Below, piece after piece: positions 12,096 through 21,579 of a DNA stretch of 64,000 nt. This DNA comes from Pulicaria dysenterica (taxonomy: Eukaryota; Streptophyta; Magnoliopsida; Asterales; Asteraceae). The notes beneath the pieces are model-generated. The model was given only the letters and a program-made list of their open reading frames with translations. It did not search any database and was not told where the DNA came from. The DNA lies in the NCBI GenBank assembly GCA_947179395.2, contig OX359289.1, positions 79,044,229 through 79,108,228 on the forward strand, read 5' to 3'. The translations under genes and the position numbers were made by a program. Position 1 is the first letter of the stretch; each line of letters opens with the position of its first letter.

Positions 12096-13893
12096 TGTAA
12101 CATCCTCAAATACGGTCTAGTAGTTTCGTATTGGTGGTAAGATGTTTGGTATTTGTTTGTGTATTTAATTGTTATTTGTAGATAATTATTAGAATTAATA
12201 ATTATACTGCGTAGTTAAGGTGATAATATTTATATTATCTGTTTGATATGGTATTTGTACCATTGTATTCACTTTTACATGAGGGTGTTAGATAATACCT
12301 CGTTGATATTTAATTAATTAAGTAGGGCTGCTTAATTAATTAACTGTATGCTAGAAGTGGGATAAGTGTACTGTGAGTTGTGCAATTATTGAGCACTAGG
12401 CTCATTATTATCCACTGAGAGAGTTTATTACTCTCATTTTGCTTTCATATTCTTGTTCTTCATTTTCTCTCAAAGAGCCAACGATCCATCCTTAAAGACT
12501 TGCATTTATGTTGGATTTGCTTACATAATAAGGTTAGTTTTAGTAATTGATCATGATTTTAAGTTGTTCTTGACTTGTTTTGGCAAGAAAACATGTTCTT
12601 GATTTTTATGGGTTTAATGGAGAATCATGATTATGTTGATTTGAGTTGTTATATATGTTTGTATATGTTATATATGAAGTTATTTATGGATTTGAAGCAT
12701 AGTTTGATGATATTGCTATGTTTAATTCTTGAAAGATGAAAACTCCATTAATGGAGGTTCTTGATGAAGGTGGTGAAGATGATGAAGATGATGATTTTTA
12801 GAAAATCATGATTTGATGTTTAAAATGTGTGGTTGATGTTGTATAAATGTTATATGAAGTTTATACATGTTTTAGAAATGTTACTAGTTGATTTTTATGC
12901 TTGAAATGTGTGCTGTTCGGAGTTTTTTTACAATTTCTGGGCTGTTTTGTAAAATTCGCTAAAAATCAATGGAGTATCGTTAGAAGGCGTATTTTATATC
13001 GTTGGAAAGCTGGAGATGTGTAGTTTAATTTGTCTTTAGATTCCAGAAGCTAATTCGAGCTGTAGGATGGCCTAAAGATTGATTTACAGTAGCTATGTCA
13101 ATTTCGGATGTGTATTTGACATATGTAAAAAAAAGATTGTGTTTAGTATTTGACCTTAAGCTTCTATTAGTTGTTGTTGTTGGTTATTAGTTACTTGAAG
13201 CTTATGGATTATATATAAATGAGTTGATTTGATGATGGATGTTATATGTGGAATTATATGCGTTGATTGCGTACTTTAATTCTTGAAAATGATTCCGGGA
13301 AATCATTTACATGTATGATTGGTTTCTACATGTTATATATAATGGAAATAGGTTATATGTTAGTTGAACATATGATTTATGATGGTTATTACGGTTTGGT
13401 CATATTGAGTATATTATGACTTGTTGTATAATAACTTGGTTTTGGAAGTTTTCCATATTGATTATATGAGTTTTGTGTAATGGCTTAGTTTTTACCCATT
13501 TGTGTATCTACTTGAATTATTGAATTAATTGAGATTAGATTCACTAATTCGGTTGTATTGTGTTCTCAGGGAATCCGAAGCCTCAGTGAAATTAGATAAC
13601 TGAGTTTGGTGGATGTCGAGGACACAGGTGAGTGGACTTTAATGCACCGGTGGTTTTAGTTGTAACTGTTATGGTTACTTGGATTTTATACAATTAATCA
13701 TGTGATAGACTGTTTAGTCTAATTTGATTGTTTGACGGGTTATGTGATGATTATTGAAATTGTGTCCAAGATATGAGTATCAAGGCATGAAATTGTGCTC
13801 ATGATGTTTGTGGCAGAGGTCAGCTAAGCGTGGTTTTGAGCTGGGTCAGTTGCTTCAGGTTAGGCAGTTTTAGATCCTCTGTTGCATTTGTTA
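12096..13893 (+). repeat. 3' LTR of element 1, truncated
   Basis: Same start (TGTAACATCCTC) as the 5' LTR and collinear with it for exactly 1798 bp, ending at GCATTTGTTA. The remaining 440 bp, including the normal right end, are missing. By eye it carries about 17 substitutions not shared by the other two LTR copies. Confidence 0.85.
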
Positions 13894-15690
13894 AACCCCC
13901 TCTGCTTCAACAAATGCAACAGAGGATCTAAAACTGCCTAACCAGAAGCAACTGACCCAGCCCAAAACCACGCTTAGCTGACCTCTGCCACAAACATCAT
14001 GAGCACAATTTCATGCCTTCATACTCATATCTTGGACACAATTTCAATAATCATCACATAACCAGTCAAACAATCAAATCAGACTAAACAGTCTATCACA
14101 TGATTAATTGTATAAAATCCAAGTAACCATAACAGTTACAACTAAAACCACCGGTGCATTAAAGTCCACTCACCTGTGTCCTCGACACCCACCAAACTCA
14201 GTTATCTAATTTCACTGAGGCTTCGGATTCCCTGAGAACACAATACAACCGAATTAGTGAATCTAATCTCAATTAATTCAATAATTCAAGTAGATACACA
14301 AATGGGTCAAAACTAAGCCATTACACAAAACTCATATAATCAATATGGAAAACTTCCAAAACCAAGTCATAATATACTCAATATGACCAAACCATAATAA
14401 CCATCATAAATCATATGTTCAACTAACATATAACCTATTTCCATTATATATAACATGTAGAAACCAACCATACATGTAAATGATTTCCCGGAATCATTTT
14501 CAAGAATTAAAGTACGCAATCAACGCATATAATTCCACATATAACATCCATCATCAAATCAACTCATTTATATATAATCCATAAGCTTCAAGTAACTAAT
14601 AACCAACAACAACAACTCATAGAAGCTTAAGGTCAAATACTAAACACAATCTTTTTTTTACATATGTCAAATACACATCCGAAATTGACATAGCTAGTGT
14701 AAATCGATCTTTAGGCCATCCTACAGCTCGAATTAGCTTCTGGAATCTAAATACAAATTAAACTACACATCTCCAGCTTTCCAGCGATATAAAATACGCC
14801 TTCTAACGATACTCCATTGATTTTTAGCGATTTTTACAAAACAGCCCAGAAATTGTAAAAAAACTCCGAACAGCACACATTTCAAGCATAAAAATCAACT
14901 AGTAACATTTCTAAAACATGTATAAACTTCATATAACATTTATACAACATCAACCACATATTTTAAACATCAAATCATGATTTTCTTAAAATCATCATCT
15001 TCATCATCTTCACCACCTTCATCAAGAACCTCCATTAATGGAGTTTTCATCTTTCAAGAATTAAACATAGCAATATCATCAAACTATGCTTCAAATTCAT
15101 AAATAACTTCATATATAACATATACAAACATATATAACAACTCAAATCAACATAATCATGATTCTCCATTAAACCCATAAAAATCAAGAACATGTTTTCT
15201 TGCCAAAACAAGTCAAGAACAACTTAAAATCATGATCAATTACTAAAACTAACCTTATTATGTAAGCAAATCCAACATAAATGCAAGTCTTCAAGGATGG
15301 ATCGTTGGCTCTTTGAGAGAAAATGAAGAACAAGAATATGAAAGCAAAATGAGAGTAATAAACTCTCTAAGTGGATAATAATGAGCCTAGTGCTCAATAA
15401 TTGCACAACACACAGTACACTTATCCCACTTCTAGCATACAGTTAATTAATTAAGCAGCCCTACTTAATTAATTAAATATCAACGAGGTATTATCTAACA
15501 CCCTCATGTAAAAGCGAATACAATGGTACAAATACCATATCAAACAGATAATATAAATATTATCACCTTAACTACGCAGTATAATTATTAATTCTAATAA
15601 TTATCTACAAATAACAATTAAATACACAAACAAATACCAAACATCTTACCACCAATACGAAACTACTAGACCGTATTTGAGGATGTTACA
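13894..15690 (-). repeat. Inverted LTR copy forming a 3.6-kb palindrome
   Basis: On the minus strand this reads as the LTR from its first base (TGTAACATCCTC, at 15690) to LTR position 1812, with one 15-bp deletion near 14365. It is joined head-to-head to the truncated 3' LTR with no real spacer, so 12096-15690 is one inverted repeat with arms of about 1.79 kb. The outer end is directly followed by AGCGG, the same five bases that precede 5784. Confidence 0.9.
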
Positions 15691-15695
15691 AGCGG
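15691..15695. repeat. Target-site duplication AGCGG, right copy
   Basis: It matches 5779-5783 exactly and directly follows the terminal TGTTACA of the inverted LTR. Confidence 0.8.
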
Positions 15696-15711
15696 GCATA
15701 TTCTAACAATG

Positions 15712-16519
15712 CCGTAGAAAACCTATGGGGTACCCCATAACGTTTTAATACCTTTCAAGATGTGTATTGTAGAAGTGAGTACCCCGATCGCTTATTAATA
15801 CTCTCGGAGTTCTAAAGCGGGAAATTAACTTTTTCAAGAATTTACATACAACTCGTGCATCATTAGTTATTAGGGCCTGTGCTTCGGCCCATTTTGAAAA
15901 ATAATCGACTGCAACAAGAATGTACTTGTTTCCATGGGAATTTAGAAAAGGACACATAAAATCTATCCCCCAAACATCGAATATTTCACAGACTTGGATA
16001 GGGTTTTGGGGCATCTCATTGCGTGATGAGATGTTTCTAGATTTTTTACATGGGTCACAGGATTTTACAAATTCACGGGCATCCCTAAACAAAGTAGGCC
16101 AATAGAAACCAGAATCAAGGACCTTCTTTGCTGTTGTAACAGGTCCATGATGGCCTCCAGTAGGTCCTGAATGACAGTGCTCTAGGATGTCCATTGCTTC
16201 TTGACCGGTCACGCAATCTTCGTATGATTTGGTCGACTCCTATCCTGAATAGATAGGGATCTTCCCAGAAATAGAATTTTAGCTGAGAAAAGAATCTTTT
16301 CCTCTACTGATGCGCGAGACCTTTTTCTAATACCCCTGCTGCTAAATAATTTGAAAAATCTGCAAACCATGGGGCATTATCAGATTTATGAAGTGCTAAG
16401 AGAAACTCATCAGGAAATGTATCCTGAATGGCATATTCATCCAAAACTTCAAGATTTGGATTATCAAGACGCGAAAGATGATCGGCTGCAAGATTTTCTG
16501 CACCTCGCTTATCTTTTAT
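15712..16519 (-). pseudogene. Athila integrase, truncated and frameshifted
   Basis: The clean frame (16212-15745) has the zinc-finger half (LEHCHSGPTGGHHGP ... CDPCKKS) followed by the catalytic core start FDVWGIDFMCPF and DRGTHF. After LERY a stop appears. The next conserved piece (RYGVPHRFSTA-like) is readable only in another frame and similarity ends near 15712, before the catalytic Glu. Between this and the RNase H (16213-16519) the linker contains ENLAADHLSRLDNP, an in-frame TAG and a frameshift just before VTGQEAMD. No strand transfer activity is expected. Confidence 0.8.
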
Positions 16520-17890
16520 TTAGATATCAAACTCTTGTAACAAGAGTATCCATCTAATGAGGCGAGGTTTTGCGTCTTTTTTAGAAAACAAGAATCGCAA
16601 GGCAGAATGGTCAGTGAAAACAACAGTTTTAGAAAGAATTAAGTAACATCGAAATTTATCGAAAGCAAAGACGACGGCCAGTAATTCCTTTTCTGTTACT
16701 GTGTAGTTCTCCTGGGCGTCTGTCAGGGTTTTGCTTGCATAATAGATCGGGTGAAAACGAATTTCTTTTAGCTGACCTAAAACTGCACCTACGGCAAAAT
16801 CACTTGCGTCGCACATTAGTTCGAATGGAAGAGTCCAGTCAGGGCTGGTTAAAATTTGTGCGTTTGTAAGTTTCTCTTTTAGAGTGTTGAATGCTTTCAT
16901 GCATTCAGAAGAAAAAACAAACGGAGTATCTTTTTCTAAAAGATGGGTCATAGGCCTAGAAATCTTTAAAAAGTCTTTTATGAAACGACGATAAAAACCA
17001 GCATGACCAAGGAAACTCCGAATGCCTTTGACATTCGTCGGGGGAGGTAGTTTAGAAATAACATCAATTTTAGCACGATCAACCTCAATACCCGATTTAG
17101 AAATCTTATGTCCCAGAACAATACCTTCTCGCACCATGAAATGACATTTCTCCCAATTGAGAGCGAGATTGGTAGTTTCGCATCTAGACAACATCTTTTC
17201 TAGATTGAGAAGACAAGTGTCAAATGTATGTCCGAAAACAGAGAAGTCATCCATAAAGACTTTGACACATTCTTCGATCATATCATGGAATATTGCTGTC
17301 ATGCAATGCTGGAATGTAGCTGGGGCATTGCACAAGCCAAATGGCATTCGCCTATAGGCAAATGTACCATAGGGGCAAGTGAATGTGGCTTTCTCTTGAT
17401 CCTCCGGAGCGATTGGAATTTGGAAATACCCGGAAAAACCATCAAGAAAAGAATAGAAGGCGTTACCTACCAGTCTCTCAATCATTTGATCAATGAATGG
17501 GAGTGGGAAGTGATCTTTACGAGTTGCATCATTCAGTTTTCTGTAATCAATACAAACACGCCACCCTGTTACAGTGCGAGTGGGAATTAACTCGTTTTTA
17601 TCGTTAGTGATCACGGTCATATCTCCTTTCTTGGGAACTACTTGGACAGGGCTAACCCATGGGCTATCAGATATTGGATAAATCATACCCGCATCCAAGA
17701 GTTTAATGACTTCCTTTTTAATCACTTCTTGCATATGTGGATTTAATTTCCTCTGTCTTTGCACACTTGTCTTGTGGTTATCCTCCATGAGGATTTTGTG
17801 TGTACAGAAAGAAGGATTAATTCCTTTTATGTCGGAAAGTTTCCATGCAATAGCGGTCTTGTGCTTCCTGAGCACATTCAATAGCTTCAC
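16520..17890 (-). pseudogene. Athila reverse transcriptase and RNase H
   Basis: A 456-codon open stretch covering RT and most of RNase H. RT has WRVCIDYRKLND, the YGTFAYRRMPFGLCNAP block and the catalytic FMDD at 17246-17257. RNase H starts near LMCDASDFAVGAVLGQ and includes TDHSALRFL. The frame continues upstream without an ATG, as in a polyprotein. It ends at a TAA just after FDI, where relatives read through into the integrase linker. The longest intact coding piece of this element, but not a free-standing gene. Confidence 0.85.
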
Positions 17891-18781
17891 TTTTTCATCA
17901 GAGCTGAGATCAGAAGTTATGATTACAGGTAGTTTGGAATCATTTTCTAGAAAAGCGTATTCTAGATGTGATGGGAGTTCTTTTAACTCAAGTGCTGGAG
18001 GCTCAATGATAGACGGTTGTGAGTGAGGTACCTTATCAACATCGAGAGTCTCGAAAGATTCAGAAACTAATGTATCTTTAGGGATAACATCAGTATCTGG
18101 TTGATACAGTTCAAGTTGTGTAAGGTCCTTTGGAAAAGAGCCTTTTTCCAGAATCTACGTGTCTAGCACGTCTTTTTCAGAAGAAATAGGAATTGAATCA
18201 AGATGATAATGATCAGATATATCAACACAATACAAGGCATCATCTTGAGCAAATGGTTGATTCATGGATTTTTGGATATCGAAGGTAACAACTTGATCAA
18301 CTACTCTAAAAGATAGTTTGCCATCACAAACGTCGATAAGAGCACGTGAAGTAGCCAGAAATGGTCGGCCTAAGATAAGAGGAACATTTTTGTCTTCATC
18401 CATGTCAAGTATGACAAAGTCAATAGGGAAGATAAATTTTTCGACTTTGACCAAAAGATTTTCATAAATTCCCCGTGGATATTTTACAGATCGGTCTGCT
18501 AGCTGAATAGACATTTTTGTTGGGTTAGGTTCACCTAAACCTAACTTTGCAAACACGGAATAGGGCATGAGATTAATGCTAGCTCCTAGATCGGCTAAAG
18601 CATTATTAACATAGATTTGTCCTATTTCACACGGGATAGTGAAGCTACCTGGGTAGGTTTTCTTCACTGGAAGTTTGTTTTGTAGGATGGCTGAACATTC
18701 TTCACTAAGAATGACAATTGACAGGTCCTCCAGTTTCCTTTTATTGCTCAGCAGTTTAAGGAACTTGGCATATTTTGGTAT
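17891..18781 (-). pseudogene. Athila protease region
   Basis: It contains ALADLGASINLMPYSVF, the Athila-type protease signature in which D-L-G-A replaces the usual D-S/T-G-A, then PLILGRPFLATSRALID. The open piece is 18667-18155. It stops at a TAG (about 18155-18157) and continues in the same frame (ILEKGSFPKDLTQLELYQPD) into the RT. Upstream, a TAA at the gag-protease junction (about 18782-18784, where a Gln codon fits the family) interrupts the same frame. Confidence 0.75.
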
Positions 18782-20375
18782 TTAAGCCAAAGCCTCAACA
18801 AATGTGATATTGATTTGAAGCTGTTTGAAAAGTTCAAGGAACTTTTTGTAATGCTCCTCCATTTGTTCTTTCTTCAGTCGCTGAGGATAAGGAATCCTGG
18901 GCTGATACTTAGGAATCGGGGACTTAACTTGCGCAGTATTTGTTGGACGCAGCCTGTTTTGTGCTTCGTTAGTTCCCTCGACTGGGACCTGAGATTCGGG
19001 AGTTTCCAAATCTGGATTTGCAGTATCTTTGGATATGACGGGAGTGCTTGGTTCATCAACCGGATTCATCGTTGGTGGGACCATAGTGGTACCACTCCTG
19101 AGAGTAATAGCTTTAACATCGGCCCTTGGGTTGGCTTCGGTGTTACTCGGCAAACTACCTTGTTGACGTTCTGATAGCGAGTTAGCGATCTGGCTTACTT
19201 GATTTTCCAAGTTCTTAAATGAAGCGTGAAGAACTTTCATGTCATTTTCGTGATTGACGAAAAGGCTTTCGACTACTGAAGAAAATCTGTCAAGTAAGCT
19301 CTCAATCTTTGATTGAGTGTGGTGGTTGTCTGTTTTGAGATGAAACCAAACTCTATTGGTTGTGATTTTGATGAGAAAATCCGGGAGGGGAATTACTAGA
19401 AGTACCCGCTCCGGATTTCCAGGAAAGATTTGGATGATTTCTCCAACTAGAGTTATATGAGTTTTAGTAGGGATTGTTTTGGGGTCTTTGAGTACCCATG
19501 TAATCCACCTCTTCTGTAGAGGCGAAATTTTGGCCAGTTTGACAATCTCTACTCAAGTGAAGTCCATTGCATAACTCACATGTAGACTGCACTACATTTA
19601 CTGTCATTTGGTCGAGCTTTTGGGATAAAGCTTCAACTTGTGCAGTGAGTAAAGTGACAGTATCAACAGGGATAATACTTGTTGTTTTGTGTTGTTTCGT
19701 TCGCGATGAATGCCACTGATAGCTATTCATAGCCATTTCTTCAATGAGCTCATGAGCTATCTCGGGAGTTTTGTTTGTGATTGCACCTCCTGCTGCAGCA
19801 TCGATCATTTGGCGTGTAGCCACTGTCAGACCGTTATAAAACGTTTGAACTTGAAGCCACATTGGTAATCCGTGATGAGGGCATCGACGCAGTAAGTCCT
19901 TATACCTTTCCCACGTGTCGTACATAGATTCCCCTTCTTGCTGCTGGTTTGATGAAATATCATTACGGAGTTTAGCCGTTTTTGAAAGTGGAAAATATTT
20001 CTGAAGAAATTTTTCGGCTAAATCGTTCCATGTACTGATGGAACCAGTAGGCAAGGAATTAAGCCAAAGCTTGGCTTTGTGTTTGAGTGAAAATGGAAAA
20101 ATGCGTAGGAGAATAGCGTCTTGGGAGACACCGTTCATCTTGAATGTATCACAGATCTCAAGGAAATTCTGAAGATGATGGTTAAGATCTTCTTCAGGTA
20201 AACCGTTAAATTGAACTGTGTTTTGAACCATTTGGATAATGTTCGGCTTGATTTCAAAATTGTTGGCGGTGACAGGAGGACGAACGATACTTGCGTTCAT
20301 TCCAATGAGCGTTGGACGAGCGTAATCTCCTACTGTTTTGGTATCTAAAGGTGGTGGACCTTCACCTTCAGCCAT
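18782..20375 (-). pseudogene. Athila gag
   Basis: Begins with ATG at 20375 (MAEGEGPPPLDTKTVGDYA). The first 303 codons (20375-19464) hold the gag core: FLEICDTFKMNGVSQDAILLRIFPFSLK, KAKLWLNSLP, FLQKYFP and a cysteine motif near CELCNGLHLSRDC (CX2CX4HX4C zinc knuckle). The next 200 bp (19463-19241) are frame-shifted, then the C-terminal part resumes at 19240 (ENQVSQIANSLSERQQG ... AITLRSG), ending at TAA near 18782. It lies directly downstream of the leader ORFs. Gag would form particles; this copy is broken. Confidence 0.85.
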
Positions 20376-20600
20376 GTTGTGAGTTCGATTACGAGCAGCT
20401 CGTCTACGTGCTAAACGTCGGCGACATCTAAATTCTCGTTCAGGCTCTGCGTAAGGCTCAATGGGCTCAATTGTTCAAGAGAGAAAAAAAGAGACAGTTT
20501 GGATGTGGCGGGGAAATGAAAAACTAAAAGAAATTAAAATGCAAGAGAGAAGCACACAACTAATAAAAAAAGAAAAGAAATGAGATGAAACAGTCGACTA

Positions 20601-20822
20601 CTAAGAAAGGAAATGATTTCTCCAAAGTCTGTCTATGGTGTTTCGAATGGAATTTTGTTGTTCCCTTAGTAGATGAATTTGTTCGTAAATATTTATGACT
20701 TGAGAGATGTCAAATTCAAATTCAAATTCGTTAATTAACACCCAGATCTGATTTTCAAGGAGATCAATGTGATTTTGGTAAACACTAATTCTCCTATGAA
20801 GGTTTTCTGAACGAATACACAT
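20601..20822 (-). CDS. Leader small ORF 1 (73 aa, coiled-coil-like)
   Basis: ATG at 20822, starts MCIRSENLHRRIS. No known family is recognised. It is rich in Leu, Ile, Glu, Asn and Gln with heptad-like spacing, suggesting a short coiled coil. It resembles the neighbouring ORF at 20865-21086 in length (both 73 codons plus stop), in start (MCI-x-S-x-x-L-x-RRI) and in the pattern D-I/P-Q-x-I in the middle. It lies about 225 bp upstream of the Athila gag start, in the same orientation. Expression and function are unknown; it may be an element-specific accessory protein or a translated leader uORF. Confidence 0.45.
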   Translation of the reverse strand: MCIRSENLHRRISVYQNHIDLLENQIWVLINEFEFEFDISQVINIYEQIHLLREQQNSIRNTIDRLWRNHFLS

Positions 20823-20864
20823 GAGTGAAACAAATTTTAAAAGAAAATAAGAGATTTCAGAAAC

Positions 20865-21086
20865 CTAAAAAGTTAGAGTACGAGCCATGGTTCTTCGGAT
20901 GAAAGTTTGATTGAGAAAAATTAAAATTTTTTCGTGGTTAATGTTATCTCTCAATCGTTTGATTTCTTGGGGGTCGGTTTCAGAGAGCAAAGCTTCTTCG
21001 AAAGATTTTAAGAGGATTTCAGAATTTTTTATTCTATTTCGATACTCTTTAATCCTTCTTCGAAGTTCAGCCGAATAAATACACAT
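20865..21086 (-). CDS. Leader small ORF 2 (73 aa), paralogue of ORF 1
   Basis: ATG at 21086, starts MCIYSAELRRRIKEYRNRI. It has the same length as ORF 1 and a matching start and helical pattern, ending ...RTMARTLTF. The 42-bp spacer between the ORFs is AG-rich on the + strand. The pair looks like an old tandem duplication in which the frame has been kept while the sequence diverged, which would be unusual for meaningless leader sequence. No signal peptide, membrane segment or zinc motif is seen. Confidence 0.45.
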   Translation of the reverse strand: MCIYSAELRRRIKEYRNRIKNSEILLKSFEEALLSETDPQEIKRLRDNINHEKILIFLNQTFIRRTMARTLTF

Positions 21087-21239
21087 AAAAGAAAAATAAA
21101 AAGAAATGCAATAATGAAAAAAAAAACTAAGCTAAGCTAAATAAAAGACAAGAAGTAGAGAATAATTGGGACAAGCTAAGCTAGAAATTGTAACTTGACT
21201 AGAAAATAGGTCTGTTAAGAATATATAGTCGATGTTACA

Positions 21240-21419
21240 TCTAGTGATCATTTTTGCATATTCTCAATACTCAATTTCTCCTAAAATTAACTCAAATTCA
21301 TCCAGATTGTCTGTAGCCAAAGCTATTTATTCAAGATGTTCAATTTCAGTTTCAAAACTTTTTAGACAATCCAGACAGATTTTATACATCAATTTTAGTG
21401 TCTGTGAGTAAACACACAT
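21240..21419 (-). pseudogene. Leader small ORF 3, decayed paralogue
   Basis: ATG at 21419 with start MCVYSQTLKL. After 30 codons (…ETEIEHLE) there is TAA, then the same frame continues ALATDNLDEFELILGEIEY before another stop. The start and the helical body match ORFs 1 and 2, so this is a third, broken copy, the most upstream in the Athila transcript. Confidence 0.4.
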
Positions 21420-21555
21420 GGTAAAAGAAAAGTACAAGAAAGCAAGGAAAGCTAAACTATAATTACACTAATAAAAATAAAAATAAAAAGTAACAGATAG
21501 TGAAAAACAAATCAATAATTAGATTTTTACTAATAGTGCCAAAATATCAAAGTAA

Positions 21556-21573
21556 TCCCCGGCAACGGCGCCA
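21556..21573 (-). promoter_or_regulatory. Athila primer-binding site
   Basis: The minus strand reads TGGCGCCGTTGCCGGGGA, the hallmark PBS of Athila/Tat-clade Ty3/gypsy elements (tRNA-Asp type in Athila). It lies six bases from the LTR edge at 21580. Confidence 0.85.
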
Positions 21574-21579
21574 AAAACT

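Larger units (their letters stand above)
5784..15690 (+). mobile_element. Tekay-type Ty3/gypsy element with inverted-LTR right end
   Basis: The order is a 5' LTR (2238 bp), PBS, decayed gag-protease, decayed RT-RNase H-integrase-chromodomain pol, PPT, a 3' LTR cut at LTR position 1798, then an inverted LTR fragment of 1797 bp whose outer end is the exact LTR terminus. AGCGG flanks both outer ends. The LTR starts TGTAACA and ends TGTTACA, so an inverted LTR presents the same terminal bases to integrase as a normal right end. The lineage call rests on the integrase and RT sequence style and the C-terminal chromodomain. The element is dead: protease lost, with stops and frameshifts throughout pol. 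Confidence 0.8.

Noticed and set aside
12096..15690. Palindrome as an assembly or inverted-read artefact
   Set aside because: The two arms differ by some twenty substitutions and a 15-bp deletion, and the outer end carries the matching AGCGG duplication; a copying artefact would give identical arms. It still deserves long-read confirmation.
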